Source: Nitrosomonas sp. | GTDB taxonomy: Bacteria; Pseudomonadota; Gammaproteobacteria; Burkholderiales; Nitrosomonadaceae | Assembly: GCA_024281825.1 (NCBI GenBank) | Contig: JAMWZY010000007.1 | Coordinates: 1-64,000, forward strand | DNA length: 64,000 nucleotides | Reading direction: 5' to 3' | Shown: piece by piece, positions 16,983 to 26,148 of the stretch | Numbering within the stretch: the first letter of the stretch is position 1 | How the letters are laid out: the number at the start of each line of letters is the position of its first letter | Translations under genes and position numbers: made by a program | Notes under the pieces: generated by a model | What the model was told of the DNA's origin: nothing | What the model saw: only the letters and a program-made list of their open reading frames with translations | Database searches by the model: none

Positions 16983-19862
16983 TTATTGGCAAGATTCGCA
17001 GCTCTCGTCATCGATCGCGCAGTATTTAATTTCGACTGCGGTTACTTCCACCGAGGTATTAACTGTAGCGCCATTCATCCCGCCCTTGATGCCACCATCA
17101 GCGGGTACCGCATTTAATGAACCCGCCCGCACTGTTGATTTTTCGGCAGCAGTGGCTCCCATAGAACGCAAGTAATAGGTAGTTTTGAGACCGCGCAGCC
17201 AAGCCAGTTTGTAGGTTTCATCGAGTTTCTTGCCGGATACGCCGCCCATGTAAATATTCAACGATTGCGATTGATCAATCCATTTCTGCCTTCTGGCACC
17301 CGCTTCGATCAACCAGCGCGGATCAATTTCAAAAGCAGTCGCATACAGTGCACGAACTTCTTGTGGAATACGATCGATTTTACTGACAGCGCCATCAAAA
17401 TATTTCAGGTCGGCAATCATCACTTCATCCCAGAGATTAAGCTTTTTCAGATCCTTGACAAAATATTTGTTGGTGACAGTAAATTCACCGGACAAATTAG
17501 ACTTGACATAAAGGTTCTGATAACTCGGCTCTATACTGGCCGAAACACCCACGATATTAGAAATGGTTGCCGTCGGCGCGATGGCTAGGCAGTTTGAATT
17601 ACGCATACCGTATTGTTGAATACGTTGACGCAAAGCGTCCCAATCAAGCGTTGTCGATAAATCCGTTTCAACAAAGCCGCCACGTTCGGTACGCAAAACC
17701 TCTAAGGTATCATGTGGCAGAATGCCACGATCCCAAAGACTTCCTTTATAGCTACTATAGCTTCCACGTGCTTGCGCCAGTTCGGTAGAAGCCCAATAAG
17801 CTTGATACGCTACGGCTTCCATCGAACGATCCGCAAATACTACAGCAGCTTCAGAACCATAGGGAATGCCCAATTGATGCAAGCAATCTTGAAACCCCAT
17901 AATGCCTAGCCCAACGGGTCGGTGCTTTAAATTTGCATTGCGTGCTTTGGCAACTGCATAAAAATTGATATCGATCACATTATCCAGCATACGCATTGCA
18001 ATACTGACGGTGCGCTTCAGTTTATCCATATCCAGCGCGCCCTCTTTCAAATGCGCCGCCAGATTAACCGAACCCAGGTTGCATACAGCAATTTCTTTAT
18101 CATTGGTATTTAAGGTAATTTCTGTACATAGGTTGGAGCTATGTACAACACCCATATGGTTTTGTGGCGAACGAACATTGCATGGATCTTTAAAGGTAAT
18201 CCACGGATGACCGGTTTCAAATAACATGCTGAGCATCTTGCGCCACAACTGTACTGCAGGAATTTTTTTGTATAACGTCAATTCGCCACGTTCCGTTTTG
18301 GCTTCATACGCCAAATAAGCTTGTTCAAACTGTTGACCAAACTTTTCGTGTAAATCCGGTACGTCTGAAGGAGAAAACAGCATCCAGTCACTACCATCCA
18401 TCACGCGCTTCATAAATAAATCCGGGATCCACACGGCAGTATTCATATCATGCGTGCGGCGGCGATCGTCACCCGTATTCTTGCGTAACTCGAGAAATTC
18501 TTCAATGTCCAGGTGCCAACACTCCAGGTAAGCACATACCGCCCCTTTACGTTTACCCCCTTGATTAACAGCCACGGCGGTGTCGGAAACCACTTTGAGG
18601 AACGGCACTACCCCTTGCGATTTACCATTAGTACCCTTGATCCTCGCACCCAAAGCGCGTACCGCTGTCCAATCATTACCCAACCCGCCTGCATATTTAG
18701 CTAGTAGAGCATTTTCCTTAATGGCTTCATAAATACCATCAAGGTCGTCAGGAACCGTAGTGAGATAACAAGAAGACAACTGCGAACGACACGTACCAGA
18801 ATTAAACAATGTAGGTGTTGAGCTCATAAAATCGAAGTTGGATAAAACTTGATAAAACTCAATTGCGCTGGCTTCCCGATCGATTTCATTCAAGGCCAGT
18901 CCCATGGCAACTCGCATAAAAAAGGCTTGTGGCAATTCAATGCGTTGTTCTTTGATGTGCAAGAAATAACGATCATAAAGCGTTTGCAAACCCAAATAAT
19001 CGAATTGCAAATCACGATTCGCATCCAAAGCTGCGGCCAAGCGTTCCAAATCAAACTGGCTCAAACGTTCATCCAAAAGGTCTGCCTCGATACCTCGTTT
19101 GATAAAGAGTGGGAAGTACTCTTGATAACGTGAAGCCATCGTTTCTTGGGAAACTTCTTCACCCAACACTTCATAGCGAATGTTATTCAATAAAAGTCGC
19201 GCGGTTACATAACTATAAGCAGGATCCTTTTCAATCAAGATACGTGCCGACAGAATAGTCGATTTTCTAACTTCATCTAGCGACACGCCATCATATAAAT
19301 CTTTTAAAGTCGCTTTTAGTATCAATGAAGCATCGACACCTTCCAATCCATTACATGAAGACTCGATGAGCGTGGACAGTTTTGCTATATCCAAAGGAAT
19401 GCGCTGCGCATTATCCATGACATAGCAGGTTTCCGCTTGGGTTGCTCCACTCTGCTTTAATTGTGCTCTTTCTCGTGTACGCGCTTCACGATATAACACG
19501 TATGCACGCGCCACATCATGTTCACCAGAGCGCATCAATGCCAACTCGACCTGATCTTGGATATCTTCAATATGAAACGTACCACTATCCGGTTGGCGCC
19601 TCAGCAATGCATTCACTACATCGTTAGTCAAATAAGTGACTACCTCGCGTACCCTAGCCGATGCTGCGCCTTGACCGCCGTCCACAGCAATAAACGCTTT
19701 AGTCATGGCAATGGATATTTTGCTCGGCTCAAATGATACGACCGCACCATTACGACGAATCACTTTATGTTGTAAAAAATGCGCTTTTTGAGTACTGTTG
19801 CCGCGATATGTTTGACTTGCAGAAACAGGTTTGAGACTAGTATCTTCCGTTACGCATTGCAT
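16983..19862 (-). CDS. nrdA: Ribonucleotide reductase class Ia, alpha subunit
   Basis: A 959-residue catalytic subunit that makes dNDPs from NDPs. Order: a short variable tail, the ATP-cone allosteric domain (about 33-130, VIRRNGAVVSFEPSKISIAM), a helical linker, and the ten-stranded barrel with SSCYLTTVPDDLDGIYEAI, the NLCTEITLNT loop and the radical-transfer tyrosines near the end. The tail closes with a CESCQ cysteine pair that relays electrons from thioredoxin or glutaredoxin. The longer-than-E. coli length is typical of betaproteobacteria. GGGGAG lies seven bases before the ATG. Two NrdR boxes lie 119-165 bases upstream. Confidence 0.96.
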   Translation of the reverse strand: MQCVTEDTSLKPVSASQTYRGNSTQKAHFLQHKVIRRNGAVVSFEPSKISIAMTKAFIAVDGGQGAASARVREVVTYLTNDVVNALLRRQPDSGTFHIEDIQDQVELALMRSGEHDVARAYVLYREARTRERAQLKQSGATQAETCYVMDNAQRIPLDIAKLSTLIESSCNGLEGVDASLILKATLKDLYDGVSLDEVRKSTILSARILIEKDPAYSYVTARLLLNNIRYEVLGEEVSQETMASRYQEYFPLFIKRGIEADLLDERLSQFDLERLAAALDANRDLQFDYLGLQTLYDRYFLHIKEQRIELPQAFFMRVAMGLALNEIDREASAIEFYQVLSNFDFMSSTPTLFNSGTCRSQLSSCYLTTVPDDLDGIYEAIKENALLAKYAGGLGNDWTAVRALGARIKGTNGKSQGVVPFLKVVSDTAVAVNQGGKRKGAVCAYLECWHLDIEEFLELRKNTGDDRRRTHDMNTAVWIPDLFMKRVMDGSDWMLFSPSDVPDLHEKFGQQFEQAYLAYEAKTERGELTLYKKIPAVQLWRKMLSMLFETGHPWITFKDPCNVRSPQNHMGVVHSSNLCTEITLNTNDKEIAVCNLGSVNLAAHLKEGALDMDKLKRTVSIAMRMLDNVIDINFYAVAKARNANLKHRPVGLGIMGFQDCLHQLGIPYGSEAAVVFADRSMEAVAYQAYWASTELAQARGSYSSYKGSLWDRGILPHDTLEVLRTERGGFVETDLSTTLDWDALRQRIQQYGMRNSNCLAIAPTATISNIVGVSASIEPSYQNLYVKSNLSGEFTVTNKYFVKDLKKLNLWDEVMIADLKYFDGAVSKIDRIPQEVRALYATAFEIDPRWLIEAGARRQKWIDQSQSLNIYMGGVSGKKLDETYKLAWLRGLKTTYYLRSMGATAAEKSTVRAGSLNAVPADGGIKGGMNGATVNTSVEVTAVEIKYCAIDDESCESCQ

Positions 19863-19980
19863 AAGCGATCTCCCCTGATGAATCGTGATTTATCCGAATA
19901 ATGCTTGAAGAAGAAAACAAATCTCAGGAATTCACTGAAACAAATTGATGAAATTTTATTTTCCCAATATATACACAAAC

Positions 19981-19996
19981 ATACAATATATAGTGT
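19981..19996. promoter_or_regulatory. NrdR box, proximal
   Basis: ATACAATATATAGTGT matches the NrdR-box consensus ACACWATATWTWGTGT at 15 of 16 positions. Its centre is 31 bp from the next box (20012-20027), the three-turn spacing usual for NrdR pairs. It lies upstream of nrdA on the minus strand. NrdR represses nrd genes when dATP is high. Confidence 0.75.
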
Positions 19997-20011
19997 CTTG
20001 ACATAATTAAG

Positions 20012-20027
20012 ATCACATAAATTGTGT
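20012..20027. promoter_or_regulatory. NrdR box, distal
   Basis: ATCACATAAATTGTGT has a near-perfect right half (AATTGTGT against TWTWGTGT) and a degenerate left half, 11 of 16 overall. Its value comes from the 31-bp centre spacing to the strong box at 19981-19996. Confidence 0.55.
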
Positions 20028-20235
20028 TGATCAGTATACGAACTTTTTCTGAAAACGGAAAGATTTTTTTAAAAATTGAAACAAAAAAGTACAATATTAC
20101 AAAAGATAGAATCTCAGGAAACATAGCGCGTTAAAATAAGATTCCATTACACAATGCTATATTGCTATTACGCAATCGATCGTTTTGCAATTAATCTTAT
20201 GGGCTATTTTGCATGACAATGATAAGGGGATGATT

Positions 20236-20844
20236 ATGTATAAATGGATGCTGGGCTTAGTACTTATCAGCTCAATTATTTTGAGTGGTTGTGGTTACAA
20301 CACATTGCAATCAACCGATGAGCAGATCAAAGCAAGTTGGGGAGAAGTATTGAATCAATACAAGCGGCGCGCCGATTTGATTCCCAATGTGGTGAACACG
20401 GTAAAAGGATTTGCCGAACATGAGAAAGACGTTTTGATCGGCGTTACGGAAGCGCGCTCTAAAGTAAGCAACATTCAAGCAACTCCAGAATTAATCAACA
20501 ATCCCGATGCATTCTCCAAGTTTCAGCATGCGCAAGGAGAACTATCCAGCGCCCTGTCACGCCTGATGGTAATTGTGGAAAAATATCCGGAACTCAAGTC
20601 GGATGCAAATTTCCGTGATTTACAAGCGCAACTTGAAGGCACCGAGAATCGTATTACTGTTGCTCGCAACCGCTATATTCAGGCAGTAAAAGATTATAAC
20701 GTTACTGTACGTTCTTTTCCCAGCAATCTGACAGCTATGATGTTTGGATATGCGGTAAAACCAACCTTTACAGTTGAAAATGAGCAAGAAATCGTCACAC
20801 CACCGAAAGTCGATTTCAGTTCAAAAGATGCACCTGAGAAATAA
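20236..20844 (+). CDS. lemA: LemA family lipoprotein
   Basis: A 202-residue LemA protein: lipoprotein signal with lipobox Leu16-Ser-Gly-Cys19, then the helical LemA core with IKASWGEVLNQYKRRADLIP and NRYIQAVKDYNVTVRSFPSN. The frame is open upstream to a TTG at 20185, but AAGGGG six bases before the ATG at 20236 fixes the start; the ATG at 20230 touches that site. LemA proteins are membrane-anchored with the core facing the periplasm and nearly always neighbour TPM-domain genes, as here. The molecular role is unsettled (envelope quality control has been proposed). Confidence 0.9.
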   Translation: MYKWMLGLVLISSIILSGCGYNTLQSTDEQIKASWGEVLNQYKRRADLIPNVVNTVKGFAEHEKDVLIGVTEARSKVSNIQATPELINNPDAFSKFQHAQGELSSALSRLMVIVEKYPELKSDANFRDLQAQLEGTENRITVARNRYIQAVKDYNVTVRSFPSNLTAMMFGYAVKPTFTVENEQEIVTPPKVDFSSKDAPEK

Positions 20845-20887
20845 TGCGTTGTCTAATAGTGTATCAATAGCCCTTTAAGGGGTTTAT

Positions 20888-21793
20888 ATGTATATGCGAA
20901 ACAGATTGGCTCTGATCATACGAACGTGGTATGGGCATTTACTAGCAATCGGCTTAGTCATGGTTATGGTGATGGGTGCCTGGGCGCAAATAGCTATCCC
21001 TGAGCTCAAATCACGTGTTACCGATTTGACCGCAACGCTATCTCCTCATGAGATAGCGCTTTTAGAACAAAAACTCAGCAACTTTGAAGAAAAAAAAGGT
21101 AGTCAAATAGCTGTACTCATCGTGCCAACCACGCGCCCGGAAAGTATTGAGCAATACGCACTCCGCGTCGCGGAAAGTTGGAAATTAGGACGAAAAAACA
21201 TCGACGATGGCGCACTGCTTATCATCGCGAAAAATGACCGTACACTTCGAATTGAAGTAGGTTATGGCTTGGAAGGTGCGTTACCCGATGCCAAGGCTAA
21301 ACAGATCATTGAACAGATCATTATTCCTCGATTTAAAAGCGGCAATTTTGCACAAGGAATGGAAGCCGGTGTTGATGCCATGCTGCGATTGTTACAAGGG
21401 GAATCGCTTCCCTCCCCCATTGCTAAAAGAAGGGGATTTTTCACGGATTCAACAAGTGCTCTGGACGTTATCGTTCCCATATTGATCGGATTTTTTATCC
21501 TGGGAAAAATATTGGAACCGCTACTAGGACGCCTGGGAGGTGCGGTCGTTACGAGTATTGGCGCAGGATTTATCAGTTGGTTATTGATGGCCTCTATTGC
21601 TATTGCGATTACTGTGGCCATTTTTGCGTTAATCATGAATCTTTTTCACAGCCCTGGCACAGGTATTTACCGCGGTGGGCGTAGTCATTGGTCAAATGAT
21701 TCGTACAGAGGGGGCGGAGGCGGTTTTGGCGGTGGGGGATTTAGCGGGGGTGGCGGCGGATTCGGCGGGGGTGGTGCATCTGGGAGATGGTAA
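20888..21793 (+). CDS. TPM-domain (YgcG-like) protein with glycine-rich tail
   Basis: A 301-residue protein: signal peptide (ending near AWAQ), TPM domain (about 40-165) with LESRVTDLTATLS-like start and DDGALLIIAKNDRTLRIEVG, then two membrane helices (about 195-255) and a tail of Gly-rich repeats ending in GGASGRW. TPM domains form a fold seen in TLP18.3 of chloroplasts and YgcG. The tail is typical and probably flexible. AAGGGG precedes the ATG by six bases. It sits in a three-gene lemA-TPM-TPM unit and is likely cotranscribed with lemA. Confidence 0.88.
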   Translation: MYMRNRLALIIRTWYGHLLAIGLVMVMVMGAWAQIAIPELKSRVTDLTATLSPHEIALLEQKLSNFEEKKGSQIAVLIVPTTRPESIEQYALRVAESWKLGRKNIDDGALLIIAKNDRTLRIEVGYGLEGALPDAKAKQIIEQIIIPRFKSGNFAQGMEAGVDAMLRLLQGESLPSPIAKRRGFFTDSTSALDVIVPILIGFFILGKILEPLLGRLGGAVVTSIGAGFISWLLMASIAIAITVAIFALIMNLFHSPGTGIYRGGRSHWSNDSYRGGGGGFGGGGFSGGGGGFGGGGASGRW

Positions 21794-22318
21794 ATGAACT
21801 TTTTGCGTATTTTACGGCATTTTAAAACAGGCCAGCTCTCATTGCGGCGAATTTTCACGGATACCGCTCTGGCAGCAATTGAGCAATCGATACAACGTGC
21901 AGAATCGAATCATGATGGAGAAATTCGTTTTGCTGTCGAAGCATCACTAAGTACAACCGCATTACTCAATAATCAAACCGCGCGCGAACGAGCGATTGAA
22001 GTGTTTTCTTTACTACGTATCTGGGATACCGAGTGCAACAATGGCGTACTAATCTATTTGTTATTAGCCGATCGCGATGTGGAAATTGTTGCAGACCGTG
22101 GCTTCAATACCAGAATAACCGATGCCCAATGGCAAGCAATTTGCCAAAAAATGGAATGGGCGTTTGCACAGCGGCAATTTGAAGCGGGTGTGATTGAAGG
22201 AATTCATTGCATTAGCATGCACCTAAACGAACATTTTCCTTGTCATGGTATCAGTAAAAAAAATGAGCTCTCAAATAAACCTATTATTCTTGGGCGTACC
22301 TCCAGAATCATCAGATAA
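21794..22318 (+). CDS. Second TPM-domain protein (YgcG/TLP18.3-like)
   Basis: A 174-residue protein starting on the base after the previous stop (TAA-ATG). It keeps the TPM core, with HDGEIRFAVEASLS, NGVLIYLLLADRDVEIVADRGF and the closing FEAGVIEG segment, but lacks a signal peptide and the glycine tail. It is therefore probably cytoplasmic or peripheral. The last eight bases overlap the convergent end of dinB. Confidence 0.85.
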   Translation: MNFLRILRHFKTGQLSLRRIFTDTALAAIEQSIQRAESNHDGEIRFAVEASLSTTALLNNQTARERAIEVFSLLRIWDTECNNGVLIYLLLADRDVEIVADRGFNTRITDAQWQAICQKMEWAFAQRQFEAGVIEGIHCISMHLNEHFPCHGISKKNELSNKPIILGRTSRIIR

Positions 22319-23486
22319 CATCAAACGGTAATTCTGCCTGTAATGGTATTACGGAAGCATTATTTTCGTAATAAAAGGGAGATAACGAGCTTACTCTGAC
22401 ACCTAGCAAGCGAATTTTCTTTTGAAAGACAATACGCCGCAGGCATTCTCTTGTCGCTGCAAGGATTTTTATCCCGTCATCGGTATAAGTCGAAAGCGTG
22501 ATATTCCGCGTCAGCGTCTGAAAATCTGCAAAACGCAGTTTGATACCGATCGTTCTACCAACATAGTTCTTACATTTTAAATCCTGCGCCACTTTCTCAC
22601 ATAAATTACTGAGTGATTCCGTCAATACAGTACGATCATGATATAAATCAAGATTACGCTCAAACGTTGTTTCTCGGCTTATCGATTTAGCTTTGGGGTT
22701 GGTAATGATCGGACGATTATCAATCCCTTGTGCCGCTTCCATTAACCATATGGCATAGTTATATCCAAAATAAGACTTAAGAAAACTTAATTTTGCTTGC
22801 GCTAATTCTCCAATGGTATTAATGCCCAAAACTGCAAGTTTTTCAGTGGCTTTAGGACCAATTCCATTGATTTTTTTGACTGATAATGGCCAAATACGAT
22901 GAGGAATATCGGATACCCCCATAATTGTCAAACCATCTGGCTTTTCTAGATCCGAGCAGATTTTTGCCAACAGCTTGTTCGGTGCAATACCAATGGAACA
23001 ACAAAGTCCTGTGGCCTCTTTTACCGCTTGCTTAAGCGAATTCGCCAGTATCTTTGAATCATTAGGAAGCTGTGTCAAATCAATATAGATTTCATCAATG
23101 CCGGAATCTTCGATCTGAGTTGTTAATTTTGCCACGGCAGCTTTAAACAGCTTAGAATAGTATTGGTAACTGGCAAAGTTCGCGGGTAATAAAATTGCAT
23201 TGGGTACTAACTGGGCCGCTTTCATGAGGCTCATCCCAGAAAATACCCCGGCTGCTCGCGCCTCATAAGTAGCCGTCGTAACGACACCGCGTCCGACATA
23301 CTCGTGCAGCCGATGAACATGTAACATACCATCAGGTTTAATAGTCGCAGGTCGATGCTCTGTTCGCCCACCTACCACAACGGGCAAACCGCGCAATCTA
23401 GGGTAGCGAATAAGTTCGACCGATGCATAGAAAGCATCCATATCCAGATGAGCAATTCTGCGAGCAGTAGCGATTTTCATTACCAT
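22311..23486 (-). CDS. dinB: DNA polymerase IV (Y-family translesion polymerase)
   Basis: A 391-residue Y-family polymerase that copies past lesions with low fidelity. The palm motifs are HLDMDAFYASVE (Asp15, Asp17) and DEIYID (Asp131, Glu132); the thumb helix-hairpin-helix is KKINGIGPKATEKLAVLGI. QAELPF (383-388) near the end fits the beta-clamp-binding motif. Compared with E. coli DinB there is a longer finger-loop insert between VVVGGR and VGRGVVTTA (about 41-65), a known betaproteobacterial variant. I see no complete LexA box upstream, so SOS control is not shown. Confidence 0.93.
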   Translation of the reverse strand: MVMKIATARRIAHLDMDAFYASVELIRYPRLRGLPVVVGGRTEHRPATIKPDGMLHVHRLHEYVGRGVVTTATYEARAAGVFSGMSLMKAAQLVPNAILLPANFASYQYYSKLFKAAVAKLTTQIEDSGIDEIYIDLTQLPNDSKILANSLKQAVKEATGLCCSIGIAPNKLLAKICSDLEKPDGLTIMGVSDIPHRIWPLSVKKINGIGPKATEKLAVLGINTIGELAQAKLSFLKSYFGYNYAIWLMEAAQGIDNRPIITNPKAKSISRETTFERNLDLYHDRTVLTESLSNLCEKVAQDLKCKNYVGRTIGIKLRFADFQTLTRNITLSTYTDDGIKILAATRECLRRIVFQKKIRLLGVRVSSLSPFYYENNASVIPLQAELPFDVI

Positions 23487-23708
23487 ATCAATGCCAATAC
23501 CAAAAAAGCAAATGCCTATCCATTAGCACAATTTTTTGTTAATTGAGAAATACAGTATAAATCTTCGTTATTCAAACTAACGTAAAATTTAATAAGCGAT
23601 ATCATAAGCAAATCATGGCGGAAGCATTGCGCGTAAACGAATATTTTTCTTAACAAAAGTATCTTTCATTATCAAATAATAGTCGCTTCATCATTACAGA
23701 ATAACTTT

Positions 23709-25205
23709 ATGATTTATAGAGAAATAAAAAATAGGATTGCGATGATCGTCGTACTGAGCATCATCGCCATTGTCGGTTCCATTAAAAGCTTTACCGTGCT
23801 TGGCGGAGATCAATCTCTATTTGTTGTCATTGCGCAAATGTTTGATGCTGGAAAAATTTTGTATAAAGACTTATTCGATTTCAAGCAGCCGGGCATTTTT
23901 ATCTTTTATTTTTTTGCAGGAAAAACACTGGGATGGAGTGATATTAGCATCCATTATTTTGAATTAGGTTATTGGTTGATATTTTCACTAGTACTTTATT
24001 TCTCTATCAAACAATATTCACTATTCTATAAAAATGAATTAAGTAGCAGCTTGTTTCCGCTATTTGTTATTGGTGTTTATTACTGCAACGCTACCGCATT
24101 CCAACTCACACAACTCGAAGCACTGATTAATGTTCCTTTATATTTAATTGTTTGGTTATTGGATAGAGCATACAAAGACGAAAATAATTTATTAATAACT
24201 TATTTCTTAATAGGATTATTGATGAGTATTGTGGTTCTTTGTAAATTAATTTACAGCCCGATTATTTTTGCCTTTATGCTCATTCATTTTATATTCTGTT
24301 TAAAGAACAAGGGATTAAAGTATATCTTAGTCAAACAATTACCCCCGATAATCATCGGTTTTGCGATTCCAATCACAATTTTCTTAAATTATATTTTTAC
24401 GCATCATATTGAAAATTTAGTAACCGATATTTTCTTTAAAATACCCACGCAAGTCATTGGCCTAGGAGACCAAGTACATCCAGAAAGACTGTGGAGCTCG
24501 ATCAAATGGTTCGGCAAGCTAATGATTATTTATCTAATACTGGCTGCCATCGGTGTTTTTTTGATTTCCAAAAAAGAATCACATTTTTTCAGTATGATCA
24601 TCGCTTGGGTAATCATAGGGTTTTCGGTTATTGTCATGCAAAAAACTTCCTGGTGGTCTTACCATTTTCAACTACTATACGTACCCATCGCATTATTTTC
24701 TGTATTAGCGCTGGATTATTTGATTTATCACTTGCTGGTCTATGTGGGACTTAACAATTCATTCAAAAGGATCCCTATTATTCTGATTATTTTGATTCTT
24801 GTTACCCACAATCAATTCATATCCCTGCAAACTAGTTTATATTCCGAAAATTATTCAAGGTTATTAGGTTTTGATTATGCAAAAAACCATGCGCTATCAG
24901 TTCTTAATATACTGAAAGAAGAAGATACTATTTATGTATGTGGTAACCCTAGAAAATATTTGATCACATCGCGACTGCCTGAGTTAAGCACTAATGGCTG
25001 GATCTTAGAATATCAGTTAGATTATCAATGGGAAAATTTCTATCAGGAATTCCGAAATAAACCACCCACTTATCTATTTATCAGTAAAGAATACGAAAAT
25101 CTCATTCCAACGAAGCAACCTAAATTGTGGGATTTTATCACCACGGAATATAACCAATTCAGCCTTGAAGAAACCGGTATATGGTATAAAAACTCAAAGA
25201 ATTAG
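23709..25205 (+). CDS. Multi-pass membrane glycosyltransferase-like protein (GT39/PMT-like)
   Basis: A 498-residue, very hydrophobic protein with about ten to eleven membrane helices and a short C-terminal soluble tail. The first luminal loop (VLGGDQSLFVVIAQMFDAG, then YKDLFDFKQPG) resembles the catalytic acidic loop of polyprenyl-phosphate-dependent glycosyltransferases (PMT/ArnT/GT39), with Asp in GGDQ and a KQPG turn. The substrate cannot be told; lipid-linked sugar transfer to lipid A, protein or polysaccharide is possible. The gene stands alone and is more AT-rich than its neighbours, which may indicate separate acquisition. Confidence 0.65.
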   Translation: MIYREIKNRIAMIVVLSIIAIVGSIKSFTVLGGDQSLFVVIAQMFDAGKILYKDLFDFKQPGIFIFYFFAGKTLGWSDISIHYFELGYWLIFSLVLYFSIKQYSLFYKNELSSSLFPLFVIGVYYCNATAFQLTQLEALINVPLYLIVWLLDRAYKDENNLLITYFLIGLLMSIVVLCKLIYSPIIFAFMLIHFIFCLKNKGLKYILVKQLPPIIIGFAIPITIFLNYIFTHHIENLVTDIFFKIPTQVIGLGDQVHPERLWSSIKWFGKLMIIYLILAAIGVFLISKKESHFFSMIIAWVIIGFSVIVMQKTSWWSYHFQLLYVPIALFSVLALDYLIYHLLVYVGLNNSFKRIPIILIILILVTHNQFISLQTSLYSENYSRLLGFDYAKNHALSVLNILKEEDTIYVCGNPRKYLITSRLPELSTNGWILEYQLDYQWENFYQEFRNKPPTYLFISKEYENLIPTKQPKLWDFITTEYNQFSLEETGIWYKNSKN

Positions 25206-25655
25206 CGGTGTTATGAAACTTGATGCATTCAAATCAGTTCATCAGGTAAATTTTCCTACGCTACATACATCGTTCTCGTTTGTGGAGAAAAACAAAGCTG
25301 TATTTTACAAATAGTCTTTAATCATTACTTTACTATCAACCGTCTATACAACCACGACCTTTGTGCACCTCTCCTTCAGTTCCTTGTATCTATTGATTAA
25401 TTACTGCCAGCAAACCGCTTTTTTTCCAAAAACCTAAACCAGTCAAAATTAGCAGCAGTTACTCATCCTTAGTTCCCACTCTCAGGATGTTTTATTAGGC
25501 CTCCATGTAAAAATTCTGGCACTTGGCCATTTGTGCAGAATCACCACCCATAAATTTCTCATCATATAAAAAACAAAGAGAAGATTGTATTTCCTAACCT
25601 CTATTTTTTTGGTAATATCCAACTGGAATAAATGATCATAAGTAAATAATCAATG
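25206..25655. other. Long intergenic region before rimP, no gene recognised
   Basis: About 450 AT-rich bases with no plausible coding frame, tRNA or terminator that I can support. In related genomes a tRNA or the operon promoter may occupy this place, but no cloverleaf is visible here. The transcription start of the rimP operon is presumably in the last 100 bases. Confidence 0.4.
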
Positions 25656-25682
25656 ATGGGCTTTGAGCCCATTTTTTATTTG
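25656..25682 (+). terminator. Leader hairpin with T-run immediately before rimP
   Basis: ATGGGCT-TTG-AGCCCAT is a perfect 7-bp stem with a three-base loop, followed by TTTTTATTTG. It has the form of an intrinsic terminator, yet it ends 13 bases before the rimP start. It may end upstream transcription, or act as an attenuator in the rimP-nusA leader; NusA autoregulates this operon in E. coli. Confidence 0.7.
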
Positions 25683-25694
25683 TAGTCGACAACT

Positions 25695-26123
25695 ATGGAA
25701 CTGGAAGTGTTAATAGCATCAACTCTCGAAGGAATGGGTTACGAGTTGGTAGAAATAGAGCAATCTGCGCATAATAAATTATTAAGAATATTTGTGGATA
25801 AGAATGAAGGAATCGGTATTGATGATTGTGTATCAATAAGCAATCATCTTACTCGCCTATTAGCAGTAGAAAATATCGATTATGGTCGCTTGGAAGTGTC
25901 ATCGCCAGGGCTAGATAGGCCTTTACGAAAGGAATCTGATTTTACTCGTTTTAAAGAAGAAACGATCAAGTTAAAACTACGCATCCCGCTTGAGGGGCAA
26001 AGAAATTTTATAGGAATTTTGCGGGAAGTTAACAATGGTGCGATTAAGCTTGAAGTAGAAGGAAAATTATTGAATCTTGAATTGAGCAACCTCATGAAAG
26101 CTCGCTTGGTTCCAAAACTTTAA
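25695..26123 (+). CDS. rimP: Ribosome maturation factor RimP
   Basis: A 142-residue RimP needed for 30S subunit maturation. The N-terminal domain has [18 protein letters not shown] and the conserved [11 protein letters not shown] (68-78), followed by a C-terminal SH3-like domain. Length and position directly before nusA are standard. No strong ribosome site is visible; the start follows GTCGACAACT. Confidence 0.96.
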   Translation: MELEVLIASTLEGMGYELVEIEQSAHNKLLRIFVDKNEGIGIDDCVSISNHLTRLLAVENIDYGRLEVSSPGLDRPLRKESDFTRFKEETIKLKLRIPLEGQRNFIGILREVNNGAIKLEVEGKLLNLELSNLMKARLVPKL

Positions 26124-26148
26124 CCGCATTAGATTTGAATGGAGAACT

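Noticed and set aside
19962..19977. A third NrdR box
   Set aside because: It shares the AATATATA core but the flanks match poorly and the spacing to the strong box is 19 bp, out of phase with the pair at 31 bp.
23487..23570. LexA box before dinB
   Set aside because: Only a half-site (CTGTAT on the minus strand near 23555) is present; the partner ACAG at the right distance is missing.
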